A stretch of DNA of 55,547 nt, from the NCBI GenBank assembly GCA_964358485.1, contig CAYHPY010000014.1, positions 1 to 55,547 on the forward strand. Reading direction: 5' to 3'. Under the pieces are notes generated by a model that saw only the letters and a list, made by a program, of their open reading frames with translations, searched no databases and was not told the origin of the DNA. Made by a program: the position numbers and the translations under genes. This document shows positions 1 through 7,532 of this stretch, piece by piece (position 1 is the first letter of the stretch; each line of letters starts with the position of its first letter). This DNA is from CAYHPY01 sp964358485 (lineage in GTDB: Bacteria; Elusimicrobiota; Elusimicrobia; UBA1565; UBA9628).

Positions 1-1
1 C

Positions 2-1699
2 CTGTTCTTCGGGATTTCGGCCGGGAACATGGACTCGATGATCAACCACTACACCGCCAACCGGAAAGTCCGCAACGACGACGCCTATTCCCCGGGCGGG
101 AAAATCCGCCTGCGTCCGGACCGGGCCACCATACCGTATTGCCAACGGGCGCGGGAGGCTTTTCCCGGGGTTCCCGTAATCGCGGGCGGCGTGGAGGCCA
201 GCCTGCGCCGGTTGGCCCACTACGATTACTGGAGCGATCTGGTGCGGCCGTCGATCCTCATGGACTCCAAGGCGGATCTGGTTTGCTTCGGGATGGGCGA
301 GGAAAACATCCTGGCCGCCGCCCGCAAGCTCGCGGAAGGGGGCGCGGTCAAGGATTTGCGGGGGCTTCCCGGCCTGGCCTACGCCTTGGGCGCCAGCGAA
401 GCGCCCCCCAAGGAGGACGTGGTCCTTCTTCCCTCGTTCGAAGAGGTCAAAGCCGACAAGGACAAATTTCTTCTGGCCACGCGCCTCATCCACCGGGAAA
501 CCAGCCCCTTCAACGCCAAGACCCTGGTGCAATACCATGGAGCGCGGGCGGTTGTGCAGACCCCGCCCCAATTGCCCGTCAGCAGGGACCGGATGGATTA
601 CTATTACGGCCTGCCCTACACCCGGCGGGCCCATCCGTCCTACCGGGAGCCGATCCCCGCTTACGAGATGATCAAGGATTCGGTCACGATCATGCGCGGG
701 TGTTTCGGCGGCTGCACCTTTTGTTCGATCACGGCCCATCAAGGGCGCACCATCCAGTCCCGATCCCCGGAAAGCGTGCTGGCCGAGCTCAAGGCCCTGG
801 GGCAGGACCCGCAATTCAAGGGCACGGTCTCCGACATCGGGGGGCCGACGGCCAATATGTACCAGATGCGCTGCGCCAAGCCGGAGATCGAGAAAATTTG
901 CAAGCGGCTTTCCTGCGTAAGCCCCACCATCTGCAAATGCCTGGGGACCGACCACGGGCCGCTGACCGCGCTGATGAAGGAAGCCCGGAAGGTTCCGGGG
1001 GTCAAAAAGGTGCTGGTGGCCAGCGGCATCCGGATGGACTTAGCCCGGCTCTCGCCGGAATACATGAACGAGCTGACCGCCCATCATGTGGGGGGAAGGC
1101 TCAAGGTGGCGCCCGAACACACCGACCCCAAGGTTTTGGCCGCGATGAAAAAGCCCACCCACGACACCTTTGAGGATTTCGCCGCGAAGTTCGCGGCGGC
1201 CAACCGTAAGGCCGGCAAAAACCAGTTCCTGGTCCCGTATTTCATCGCCAGCCACCCCGGCTCGGACCTCAACGCCATGATCGACTTGGCGGTTTTTTTG
1301 AAGCGCAACGGCTACAAGCCCGACCAGGTCCAAGATTTCATTCCGGCCCCCTTCGATGTGGCGACGGCCATGTATTACACGGGCCGGGACCCGGAGACCG
1401 GGGCGTCCATGCCGGTGGCCAAGAATTTGCGCGACCGGAAGGTGCAGAGGGCCCTGCTCCAGTTTTTCAAGCCCGAGAACTATTTCGAGGTGCGGGAGGC
1501 CCTGCTCAAGGCCCGCCGCCGGGACCTGATCGGTTCCGGCTGCGACTGCCTGATTCCCGAAAATCCACCCCCGGAGGCCCTGGCGGCCCGGCGCGCCAAG
1601 GCGGATCGGGAGGTCGGAGAGCACGTCCACCACGTCAAGCCGCCGGTTCCGGGGAAGGGCTACCGCCCGGACCGTTCCTCCGCCCGCCGACGGTCCTAG
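2..1699 (+). CDS. ygiQ: YgiQ-family radical SAM protein, 5' end missing
   Basis: The reading frame is already open at the left edge (LFFGISAGNM precedes the first Met at 29), so the N-terminal cobalamin-binding-like region lies largely outside the window. A radical SAM cluster motif C-x3-C-x2-C (MRGCFGGCTFC) is encoded at 701-724 and should bind a 4Fe-4S cluster and S-adenosylmethionine. The order of motifs (MDSMINHYTANRKVRND, then a GGVEASLRR block, then the Cys motif, then a C-terminal basic tail) matches the UPF0313/YgiQ family. The biochemical role of YgiQ is not established. The C-terminus is Pro/Arg-rich and variable. It stands alone here, with a hairpin over its stop codon. Confidence 0.9.
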   Translation: MFFGISAGNMDSMINHYTANRKVRNDDAYSPGGKIRLRPDRATIPYCQRAREAFPGVPVIAGGVEASLRRLAHYDYWSDLVRPSILMDSKADLVCFGMGEENILAAARKLAEGGAVKDLRGLPGLAYALGASEAPPKEDVVLLPSFEEVKADKDKFLLATRLIHRETSPFNAKTLVQYHGARAVVQTPPQLPVSRDRMDYYYGLPYTRRAHPSYREPIPAYEMIKDSVTIMRGCFGGCTFCSITAHQGRTIQSRSPESVLAELKALGQDPQFKGTVSDIGGPTANMYQMRCAKPEIEKICKRLSCVSPTICKCLGTDHGPLTALMKEARKVPGVKKVLVASGIRMDLARLSPEYMNELTAHHVGGRLKVAPEHTDPKVLAAMKKPTHDTFEDFAAKFAAANRKAGKNQFLVPYFIASHPGSDLNAMIDLAVFLKRNGYKPDQVQDFIPAPFDVATAMYYTGRDPETGASMPVAKNLRDRKVQRALLQFFKPENYFEVREALLKARRRDLIGSGCDCLIPENPPPEALAARRAKADREVGEHVHHVKPPVPGKGYRPDRSSARRRS

Positions 1700-1714
1700 A
1701 CCCCGGGGACCGTC
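1689..1714 (+). terminator. hairpin over the ygiQ stop codon
   Basis: GACGGTCC (1689-1696) pairs with GGACCGTC (1707-1714), an 8-bp stem with the TAG stop codon in the loop. There is no T-run after it, so it is at best an atypical terminator or an mRNA-end stabiliser. Confidence 0.35.
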
Positions 1715-1752
1715 GGACCCAGGCGAAAAATCCTTCCAGAGGCTACACTTTG

Positions 1753-2436
1753 ATGGTGCCAGGTATTGAAATTCTTAACATTCTTCTCTTAGCCTCCAGC
1801 CTCTCGGCAGGGGAGGCGCCCGTCGCCGCCCGGGCGCAATTGGCGGGCTTGGCGGCCCAAATCGGGGCCGCCGAAGTTCCGGTGGCCGCCGCCTCCTGCG
1901 AGGGGGAACTGGAATGCCTGGAGGCGGCCTGGCGGGCGAAAAGCTCCATCGGAGAGGCGCAAACCTCCGTCTCCCCGTCGGACGCCGACCGCCGCGTGGT
2001 CGGCCATTACGTGGACTATTGGGCCTACCTGATCAATAAAGCTTTGCGGACCTCGGACAAAGCGTATCTGGACCGAAACCGCTCCCCTTTAAGACGCCTG
2101 GATGAGGCCCTGGAGCGCTTTCCGGCCTTCCGGGGAGTGGTGTTCAGAGGCTCGCTATTTCCTCCCGGGCCGTCCTTGGAGGCGGGAGCGGTTTTTGTCG
2201 ACCCCGCGTTCGTCTCGACAAGCCGGGATTTTGAGATCGCGGAGCATTACGCCGGAGCGGTCGGCTTCGTTTCGGTGATCTTCACCCGCACGGGACGGCT
2301 TCTCTCCTACGACAAGGGCACGGAATCCCTTTCCGTGGAGAAGGAGGTCCTCCTCCCCCGCGGCCGTACCTTCCGAGTCCTTCGGTCGGACGAAAAATAC
2401 CGGGGCCACTCCGTCGTCTTCCTGGTCGAACTTTAA
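1753..2436 (+). CDS. secreted ADP-ribosyltransferase (R-S-E class)
   Basis: A 227-residue protein with a hydrophobic N-terminus ending near SLSAGEA, a likely signal peptide. The C-terminal ~140 residues have the layout of the ADP-ribosyltransferase exoenzyme fold: a helical lead-in, R132 in VVFRGS, S155-T156-S157 in FVSTS, and E196-x-E198 in VEKEVLLPRG. These are the NAD-binding Arg, the STS strand and the catalytic ExE of Arg-specific mono-ADP-ribosyltransferases (C2/C3-like, PF03496-like). All three motifs are intact, so the domain should be active; the target is unknown. The start is uncertain: TTG 1750, ATG 1753 and GTG 1756 are in frame, and a TACACT box sits at 1744-1749. The N-terminal codons lie in a degenerate copy of a dispersed palindromic repeat. 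No immunity or chaperone gene is visible beside it. It converges on dps with one base between the genes. Confidence 0.8.
   Translation: MVPGIEILNILLLASSLSAGEAPVAARAQLAGLAAQIGAAEVPVAAASCEGELECLEAAWRAKSSIGEAQTSVSPSDADRRVVGHYVDYWAYLINKALRTSDKAYLDRNRSPLRRLDEALERFPAFRGVVFRGSLFPPGPSLEAGAVFVDPAFVSTSRDFEIAEHYAGAVGFVSVIFTRTGRLLSYDKGTESLSVEKEVLLPRGRTFRVLRSDEKYRGHSVVFLVEL
1755..1785 (-). repeat. dispersed REP-like repeat, degenerate copy 1
   Basis: Begins GGTGCCAGGTAT and matches the reverse complement of the right arm of the repeat at 38818-38882 at 25 of 31 positions by eye. It overlaps the first codons of the ADP-ribosyltransferase gene. Confidence 0.5.
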
Positions 2437-2437
2437 A

Positions 2438-2929
2438 TCAACCCAGATGGCTGCGCAGCATCCAGGCCGTCTTCTCGTGCGATTCCATGAGGCCCGTCAG
2501 CATGTCGGAGGTGCCGGCGTCGCGATGGCGGGCGGCGCAGGCCTCCAGGTCCTGCCGGAGGTTGCGGATGACCGATTCATGGTCCTCGAGCAAGGCGGCG
2601 AGCATTTTCTCCGGGGCCAGGAGCTTTCCGGGGGTTTCCCGCAGGCGGGCCGCCTCCAGGAACTCCCGGAGGCTTCCCAGGGGAACATGGCCCAGGGCGC
2701 GCACCCGCTCGGCCAATTCGTCCACGGTCCCTTCCAGCTCCTCGTATTGCTTTTGAAAAAGGGCGTGCAGGGGCGCGAAATTAATCCCCGTGACGTTCCA
2801 GTGGAAATTCCGGGTTTTGGTCAGAAGCACGAATTCGTCGGCCAGGAGACGGTTGAGGAGGCCGGCCACCGCTTCCCGGTCCTTGGTGAGAACTCCGATC
2901 TCGGGTTTTCCTTCGGTTTCGGTTTTCAT
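2438..2929 (-). CDS. dps: Dps/ferritin-like DNA-protection protein
   Basis: A 163-residue four-helix-bundle protein of the Dps family, which oxidises and stores Fe(II) at dimer interfaces, shelters DNA from Fenton chemistry and assembles as a dodecamer in the cytoplasm. The diagnostic first-helix motif FHWNV (ferroxidase His) is present, followed by the Dps-type block DELAERVRALG and the helix MLAALLEDHESVIRNL. Length is normal for the family. ATG at 2929 gives the usual N-terminal extension. The upstream region toward yceH holds a striking AT-rich palindrome (2992-3020) that could be an operator. Confidence 0.92.
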   Translation of the reverse strand: MKTETEGKPEIGVLTKDREAVAGLLNRLLADEFVLLTKTRNFHWNVTGINFAPLHALFQKQYEELEGTVDELAERVRALGHVPLGSLREFLEAARLRETPGKLLAPEKMLAALLEDHESVIRNLRQDLEACAARHRDAGTSDMLTGLMESHEKTAWMLRSHLG

Positions 2930-2991
2930 GCCCTACGGATGTGCAACGCATCGGCCCGTGATCGGTTCCGGGACATGGTCGCGGGCCGGGA

Positions 2992-3020
2992 AAAAAGTAT
3001 TTAAAAATTAAATACTTTTT
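2992..3020. promoter_or_regulatory. AT-rich 13-bp perfect inverted repeat upstream of dps
   Basis: AAAAAGTATTTAA (2992-3004), a 3-base spacer, then TTAAATACTTTTT (3008-3020). It lies between the yceH stop (3057) and the dps start (2929), both on the minus strand, in otherwise very GC-rich DNA. It could be an operator for a metal or peroxide regulator of dps, a promoter AT box, or a weak terminator for yceH. It does not match a Fur or PerR box closely. Confidence 0.5.
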
Positions 3021-3056
3021 AAAATTCGACTTTCGCCGCGACCAGAACCTGCTTTA

Positions 3057-3728
3057 TTAGGGAAGGAGTCGGCCGCTCAGGAGCTTGACCTCGTTTTCGA
3101 GGGCGGCGATCCGGCGTTCCAATTCCCCCATCCGGTCCGGCGCGCCGGGGGCCGGGGGCTTGGGAGCGTTCGGGACGGCGCTTGCGGCGGGGTTCGCCGC
3201 GGGGGCGGGTGCCGCGGAGGGGGCCGGTGTTCCGCAGAATAGATGCTGGTAGCGGGCCTCTTTCTGCCCCGGTTGCTTGGGCAGACGGGTCACGATGGCC
3301 CCTTCGGGCCGGTTGGCCAGGTCCTGGAGCAGGCTCTCGACTTCGGCCGTCCCTTGGAATTGGCAAAGGCGGTCGGCCCGGGAATTGATCTCACCCGCCG
3401 TCTGCGGGCCCCGCAGAAGGAGGATGCACATCGTGCCCACCACCTTCGGATCGCCGCTGCTGAGGAGGATGTCCACGCGGTGGCTGAATTTGGGCACGCG
3501 GCTGCCGGGTTCGTGAATCCGGGCCGCCAGCGCCTTGGTCAACAAGGAATGCAGGCCTTGTCCCACCGCCGCCTCGTCCAGGCTCATGACCGGATCCCGG
3601 CTGGTCTTCTGGTTGCAGGCGTTGATCACGGCGTTCATCGAGAGGGGATAATTCTCCGGGGTGGTCAGGGATTTCTCCACCAAGGCCCCCAAAATCCGCG
3701 CTTCCACGGCGTCCAATTGTGTAATCAT
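3057..3728 (-). CDS. yceH: YceH family (DUF480) winged-helix protein
   Basis: 223 residues. The first ~165 match the YceH/DUF480 family: LDAVEARILGALVEKSLTTP, then YPLSMNAVINACNQKTSRDP, then LLLRGPQTAGEI and a SLLQDLANRP block, which form two winged-helix domains. The function is unknown. Residues ~170-200 are an Ala/Pro-rich linker, followed by a short coiled-coil helix (MGELERRIAALENEVKLL) that probably mediates oligomerisation, a common extra element in this family. ATG 3728 begins directly with the conserved LDAVE motif. Confidence 0.88.
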   Translation of the reverse strand: MITQLDAVEARILGALVEKSLTTPENYPLSMNAVINACNQKTSRDPVMSLDEAAVGQGLHSLLTKALAARIHEPGSRVPKFSHRVDILLSSGDPKVVGTMCILLLRGPQTAGEINSRADRLCQFQGTAEVESLLQDLANRPEGAIVTRLPKQPGQKEARYQHLFCGTPAPSAAPAPAANPAASAVPNAPKPPAPGAPDRMGELERRIAALENEVKLLSGRLLP

Positions 3729-3763
3729 GCCCCAATTCTACAGAACATTTCGGGTGCCGGTCA

Positions 3764-3790
3764 TTGACTTGCTTGACTTACTTGACTTGG
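3764..3790. repeat. 9-bp x 3 tandem repeat
   Basis: TTGACTTGC, TTGACTTAC and TTGACTTGG in direct succession. The array covers the stop codon and last codons of the minus-strand HExxH gene that ends at 3778 and lies upstream of yceH. Confidence 0.75.
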
Positions 3791-4359
3791 CGGGGGCCGC
3801 AGCGGCGGACGCCTTCGGGGCTCAGGATGTGGGTTTCCCGAAACCAGGTTTGGAAGGAGACGGCCTCCATCTCCACGGTGTCGTCATCGGGGTCAAGGGT
3901 GTTGCCCCGGTAGCGGACCTGAAGATAATGGACGAATTCGTGGGCCAGGGAGTCGTCGATGGCGCGGCGCAGGCGCACGTAGTAGCCGGGCTCATCGATG
4001 AGGAAAATTTCATTGGTTGCCATGGCGTAGGCGTTCATGACTTGATCCGGACGCAATTTCCACTGCGCCTCGATGGCGTCCTGAAAGCGTTTGAGAGGGG
4101 TCTCCGATTCCATGAAGATGGCGGGCGCGGGGATCTCGGGCTTGATAACGATGTCCATTTGGCCCGCCACCGCGGCCAGAATCTCTCCCGGCGCGTAGCA
4201 TAGCCTGGCCGGGGCTCGTGCGGCGCGGGCCTGTCGGGCGGCGGCGGCCTCTCCGATGGATTCCAGGGCGGCGGACCAAGGGGTTTCGGCCCGTACCGGC
4301 GTTCCGGCCGCAAGCAGGGCCAAGGCCGAAAGCATGCCCAGAATGGAGCGGGAAGCCAT
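3778..4359 (-). CDS. secreted HExxH (gluzincin-like) protein of unknown function
   Basis: 193 residues with a clear signal peptide (MASRSILGMLSALALLAAG, cleavage near VRA-E). The core contains LAHEFVHYLQ with H140-E141-H144, a zinc-binding HExxH, and VEMEA at E163/E165 placed as the third-ligand glutamate of a gluzincin. This resembles small DUF6647-like secreted proteins with an HE-x-x-H-x-L-Q motif, but I recognise no characterised enzyme. It is probably periplasmic. A divergent promoter region of ~80 bp separates it from the SseB-like gene. The C-terminal end runs into the 9-bp tandem repeat. Confidence 0.65.
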   Translation of the reverse strand: MASRSILGMLSALALLAAGTPVRAETPWSAALESIGEAAAARQARAARAPARLCYAPGEILAAVAGQMDIVIKPEIPAPAIFMESETPLKRFQDAIEAQWKLRPDQVMNAYAMATNEIFLIDEPGYYVRLRRAIDDSLAHEFVHYLQVRYRGNTLDPDDDTVEMEAVSFQTWFRETHILSPEGVRRCGPRQVK

Positions 4360-4417
4360 GGTAAAAGTATAGGCGGCGGACGGCTTCTCCGCCTGGGCCT
4401 TCGGACCTAGAAGAAGA

Positions 4418-4426
4418 TGCTAAAAT
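4418..4426 (+). promoter_or_regulatory. extended -10 element for the SseB-like gene
   Basis: TGC followed by TAAAAT at 4421-4426, 15 bases before ATG 4442; the intervening DNA carries a CGAGGA ribosome-binding site. The same TGC-TAAAAT pair recurs before the SulP gene. Confidence 0.5.
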
Positions 4427-4441
4427 ACCCCCGAGGACCCG

Positions 4442-4855
4442 ATGGGACTTTTTCATAATCTTCTGTTGATCGGCACCAAGCCAAAGAACAACCTCGAAGC
4501 GGCGTTGATGGCGTTTTTAAAGGAAAGGATCGCCCCGGAGGAATTCGAGGCTGTTTTGAAAAAGGAGCGAGTGACGATTCTGGTCCAGGAGCCCCCGGGG
4601 GACGGCAAAAACATGGCCGGCCTGAGGCCGCTTTCCATCGAAGGCGCCCACGGGGGACCCGGACTCTGCGTTTTCACCCACCCGGACCGCGCTCTGGGCA
4701 TCCAAAAAAAAACCCCGCAATACGCTCACGCCTTGGAGACGGATTTCACGGCCATCCTGGCCATCGCGCCGCCGGGGATCTCCTTGGTGTTCAACGCCGG
4801 AGCCGTGTTCTCGACCGAATTGCCCCCGGAGGGCGTGGAAGCCCTGCGCCGATGA
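4442..4855 (+). CDS. SseB N-terminal-domain-like protein
   Basis: 137 residues resembling the SseB N-terminal domain (PF07179 type): an opening helix with N-x-LE-AL, a central segment with PEEFEAVLKKERVTILV, then LRPLSIEGAHGGPGLCVFTHPDRA and a closing GISLVFNAGA strand. Proteins of this class are small cytoplasmic regulators or enhancers with no agreed function; the name comes from a distant Salmonella relative and does not imply type III secretion here. The next gene starts inside its stop codon (ATGA), so the two are translationally coupled. Confidence 0.65.
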   Translation: MGLFHNLLLIGTKPKNNLEAALMAFLKERIAPEEFEAVLKKERVTILVQEPPGDGKNMAGLRPLSIEGAHGGPGLCVFTHPDRALGIQKKTPQYAHALETDFTAILAIAPPGISLVFNAGAVFSTELPPEGVEALRR

Positions 4856-5349
4856 CCGCCGCGCGTCTGATCAAGCTGCTTGGCTTGAAGCCCCACCCCG
4901 AGGGGGGATATTTTCGGGAGACCTACCGAAGCGCCGGCCGCGTCCCGCCCGAATCGTCGTCCAGGCGCTTCCCGGATGGCCGTAACTTTTCAACCGCGAT
5001 TTTTTACCTGTTGCCGTCCGGTTCCGTTTCCACCCTCCACCGCCTTCATTCCGACGAGGTTTTCCATTTTTATTCGGGCGGCCCCATGACCTTGGTCCGT
5101 TTGGCGCACGGGGGAAGGGCGCGCCAGATCGTTCTGGGGCCGGACCCCGGGGCGGGCCACTCATTCCAGCATGTGGTTCCGGCGGGGGAGTGGTTCGGGG
5201 CTTATCCCAGTCCCGGGACGGCCTACTCCCTGCTCGGCTGTACGGTAGCCCCGGGTTTCGACTTCGGGGATTTCGAGATCGCCGGCCGGGCGAAGCTCAC
5301 CCGGGCCTTTCCTTCCGACGCCCGCTTGATAGCGCGGTTGACCCGCTAA
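4852..5349 (+). CDS. DUF985 cupin-domain protein
   Basis: 165 residues with the DUF985 cupin layout: LGLKPHPEGGYFRETYRS near the start, an FYLLPSGSVSTLHRLHSDEVFHF block carrying the cupin metal-ligand His residues, and a GAYPSPGTAYSLLGCTVAPGFDF block near the C-terminus. The fold is a double-stranded beta-barrel. Members are variously called cupin-like or YML079w-like, and the substrate is unknown. It overlaps the preceding SseB-like gene by 4 bases, suggesting joint expression. Confidence 0.88.
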   Translation: MTAARLIKLLGLKPHPEGGYFRETYRSAGRVPPESSSRRFPDGRNFSTAIFYLLPSGSVSTLHRLHSDEVFHFYSGGPMTLVRLAHGGRARQIVLGPDPGAGHSFQHVVPAGEWFGAYPSPGTAYSLLGCTVAPGFDFGDFEIAGRAKLTRAFPSDARLIARLTR

Positions 5350-5492
5350 AGCTGGAAATTTTCGCAGGCCGGCCGGTTCAGGACCGTGCCGTCGAGCGAA
5401 TCCCCGGTTTTTTTGCAATGGTAGCAGGTCGCGATGTTGAGGTTCACGCGGATTTCGCAATGCCGGCATTCGATGCAGTAGTGTTGTTCCAT
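5346..5492 (-). CDS. 48-residue zinc-ribbon-like protein
   Basis: A short gene starting at ATG 5492 behind a GGAGG ribosome-binding site. The peptide begins MEQHYCIECRHCEIRVN and continues to ATCYHCKK and a final Cys before ENFQL, giving Cys at 6, 9, 12, 23, 26 and 43. Two CxxC pairs suggest a zinc ribbon or small Fe-S/zinc module. It follows porB by 13 bases on the same strand and could be an accessory or assembly factor of the oxidoreductase, which is inference from position only. It also overlaps the 3' end of the convergent cupin gene. Confidence 0.6.
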   Translation of the reverse strand: MEQHYCIECRHCEIRVNLNIATCYHCKKTGDSLDGTVLNRPACENFQL

Positions 5493-5505
5493 AAATCCTC
5501 CGCCG

Positions 5506-6381
5506 TCACGCGGCCATTCGTTTTCCCAGCACCGCCCAGCGCGCGTCGACTTCTTGTTGAGCGGCGAGCCCGGCCTCGGGGGAGAGGGACTTGAACCTCC
5601 CCTGGAGTGTAAGGAATTCCGAAATCGGTTTTCGGTTGGCGACCGGCACGCTGAGCCGGAATTTTCCCTCCTCGATCTCGTAGAGGGGGAAGAGCCCGGT
5701 TTGGACCGCCAGCCGGGAAAGGCGGACCGTGTCCTGGGGGTCGTATTTCCAGCCCGGGGGGCAAGGGGCCAGCACATGGATGAACCGGAAGCCCTTGACG
5801 CCCCGCGCCTTTTGGAACTTGCGCACCATGTCTTCGGCGAAAGCCGGGGTGGCCGTGGCCTGGTAAGGGAGATGGTGGGCCTCCAGAATGGCGTCCAAAT
5901 CTTTTTTGGGGCGGGGGCTGCCGCCCGCGCCCGGGGTTGTCATCGTCCAGGCCCCCGCCGGCGTCCCGCCGGAACGCTGGATGCCGGTGTTCATGTAGGC
6001 TTCGTTGTCGTAGCAGACGTAGATGATGTCCTCGTCGCGCTCGGCGGCCCCGGACAGGGCCTGAATGCCGATGTCGAAGGTCCCGCCGTCGCCGGCCCAA
6101 GCCACCACCGTGGTGTGGTCGTTGCCGCGGGCGGACAAGCCCGCGCGCACGCCGCTGGCGGTCGCCGCGGCCCCGGCGAACGGGCTGTGGAGCAAAGGCA
6201 CGCCGACCGAACTCCGGGGGGCCGCGCCCGAAAGCACGGTCCAACAGCAGGCCGGAACGACGAGAATGGTGTCGGCCCCAAGCGCCTTGAGGGCCAGCCG
6301 CATCGCCAGGCCCGCCCCGCAGCCCTGGCAGGCGGTGTGTCCCGGGCTGAGCAGTTCCTGGGTCGGAAGGGAGGGTTTCAT
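5506..6381 (-). CDS. porB: 2-oxoacid (pyruvate):ferredoxin oxidoreductase beta subunit
   Basis: The 291-residue thiamine diphosphate-binding subunit. GDGGTFDIGIQAL followed by YDNEAYMNTG is the TPP/Mg2+ motif, and Cys residues in HTACQGCGAG, PACCWT and LAPCPPGW form the proximal 4Fe-4S ligand set typical of PorB. The complex decarboxylates pyruvate (or another 2-oxoacid) to the acyl-CoA and reduces ferredoxin. I chose ATG 6381 because it overlaps the porA stop (ATGA) and begins close to the conserved region; ATG 6399 is possible. It is the last large gene of the operon. Confidence 0.92.
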   Translation of the reverse strand: MKPSLPTQELLSPGHTACQGCGAGLAMRLALKALGADTILVVPACCWTVLSGAAPRSSVGVPLLHSPFAGAAATASGVRAGLSARGNDHTTVVAWAGDGGTFDIGIQALSGAAERDEDIIYVCYDNEAYMNTGIQRSGGTPAGAWTMTTPGAGGSPRPKKDLDAILEAHHLPYQATATPAFAEDMVRKFQKARGVKGFRFIHVLAPCPPGWKYDPQDTVRLSRLAVQTGLFPLYEIEEGKFRLSVPVANRKPISEFLTLQGRFKSLSPEAGLAAQQEVDARWAVLGKRMAA

Positions 6382-7532
6382 CGGGCGTCCTCCATCCACG
6401 CGAAGGCTTTGGCGTCGGCGCGGCCCTCATTGGCCTCGCGCCAGATTTCCTGGAGGAGCTCCGAGGTGATGTCCCCGCCGCCCAAGCCCGCGACGAAGCC
6501 GTAAACGGCCGGCGGGTCGGCCCGCCCGTACAACGCCGCCTTGATTTCCGAGCACCAGATCCCTTCCGCCCCGGGGCTGTAGCTGCGGTCGACGACCGCG
6601 AGGTTGGTCCCCGGCCGGACCGCGCGAAGCAGGGCCTCGGTCGGAAAAGGGCGGAAAGCGCGCAGGCGGAGATTGCCCGCGGCCAGACCTTGAGCGCGCA
6701 GGGTGTCCACCGCGCTCTTGGCGGTCTCTCCGACCGCCCCGGAGGTGACCAGAAGAGTGTTGGCATCCGCGCAGCGGTAGGCCTCCACCAGCCCGTAGCT
6801 GCGGCCGAAGATCTGCCCGAAGTCCCGGCCGACCTGCTCCGTGGTTTTGGCGGCCAAATCCATGTCCGCGGCCATGCGGCGCCGAAGGCGGAAATAGTCC
6901 TTCGGACCCGCCAACGCCCCGAAGGAGAGAGGCCGGTCGGGGGTCAGGACGTGTTCCGGATTCCAAGAGGGGAGAAAGGCGTCGACCTCTTCCTGGCTCG
7001 GGACATCCACGGGCTCGTAGGTGTGGGAAAGGGTGAAGCCGTCCAGGATCACCATGGCGGGAAGCTCCACCGCCTCGGCGATCTTGTAGGCCATCAAGGT
7101 GGTATCCAGGACCTCCTGATTGTTGGCGCAATAAAATTGCAGCCAGCCGGTGTCGCGTTGGGACAGGGAATCGGTTTGGTCGGTCCAAAGATTCCAGGGA
7201 GCCGCCAGGGCCCGGTTGACTTCGGCCATGACGACGGGAAGTCGGGCCCCCGCGATCCAGTGGAGCATTTCGTGCATGTAGGCCAGCCCCTGGGAGGAAG
7301 TGGAGGTGAAGGTCCGGGCGCCGGCGGTGGCCGCGCCCAAGAGGGCCGACATCGCGGAATGCTCCGATTCGACCCGCATGAACTTGCCTTTGAAGGCGCC
7401 GCTGGCCTCCATCTCCGCCAACAGCTCGACGGATTGGGTTTGGGGCGTGATCGGATAGGCCGCCACGACCTGGGCCCGGGCCAAGCAGGCTCCCAGCGCG
7501 GCGGCGTGATTGCCCATTAGGACCTTCTTCAT
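6378..7532 (-). CDS. porA: 2-oxoacid (pyruvate):ferredoxin oxidoreductase alpha subunit
   Basis: 384 residues. AYPITPQTQSVELLAEM near the start is the alpha-subunit signature, followed by the pyrimidine-domain block FMRVESEHSAMSALLGAATA and FTSTSSQGLAYMHEML. The C-terminal third (LLVTSGAVGETAKSAVDTLR, then AVVDRS) is domain III of the family. Subunit A contributes to the TPP site with PorB. The start at 7532 overlaps the porD stop by 4 bases. Substrate choice (pyruvate versus 2-oxoisovalerate or another acid) cannot be fixed by eye; pyruvate is the most likely. Confidence 0.92.
   Translation of the reverse strand: MKKVLMGNHAAALGACLARAQVVAAYPITPQTQSVELLAEMEASGAFKGKFMRVESEHSAMSALLGAATAGARTFTSTSSQGLAYMHEMLHWIAGARLPVVMAEVNRALAAPWNLWTDQTDSLSQRDTGWLQFYCANNQEVLDTTLMAYKIAEAVELPAMVILDGFTLSHTYEPVDVPSQEEVDAFLPSWNPEHVLTPDRPLSFGALAGPKDYFRLRRRMAADMDLAAKTTEQVGRDFGQIFGRSYGLVEAYRCADANTLLVTSGAVGETAKSAVDTLRAQGLAAGNLRLRAFRPFPTEALLRAVRPGTNLAVVDRSYSPGAEGIWCSEIKAALYGRADPPAVYGFVAGLGGGDITSELLQEIWREANEGRADAKAFAWMEDAR

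Noticed and set aside
2992..3020. Simple rho-independent terminator of yceH
   Set aside because: The stem has a single G-C pair per arm and would be very weak; a DNA-level operator or promoter element is more plausible, though not proven.
4442..4855. Type III secretion system marker (SseB)
   Set aside because: No T3SS genes nearby, and the SseB N-terminal-domain family is widespread in unrelated small proteins.
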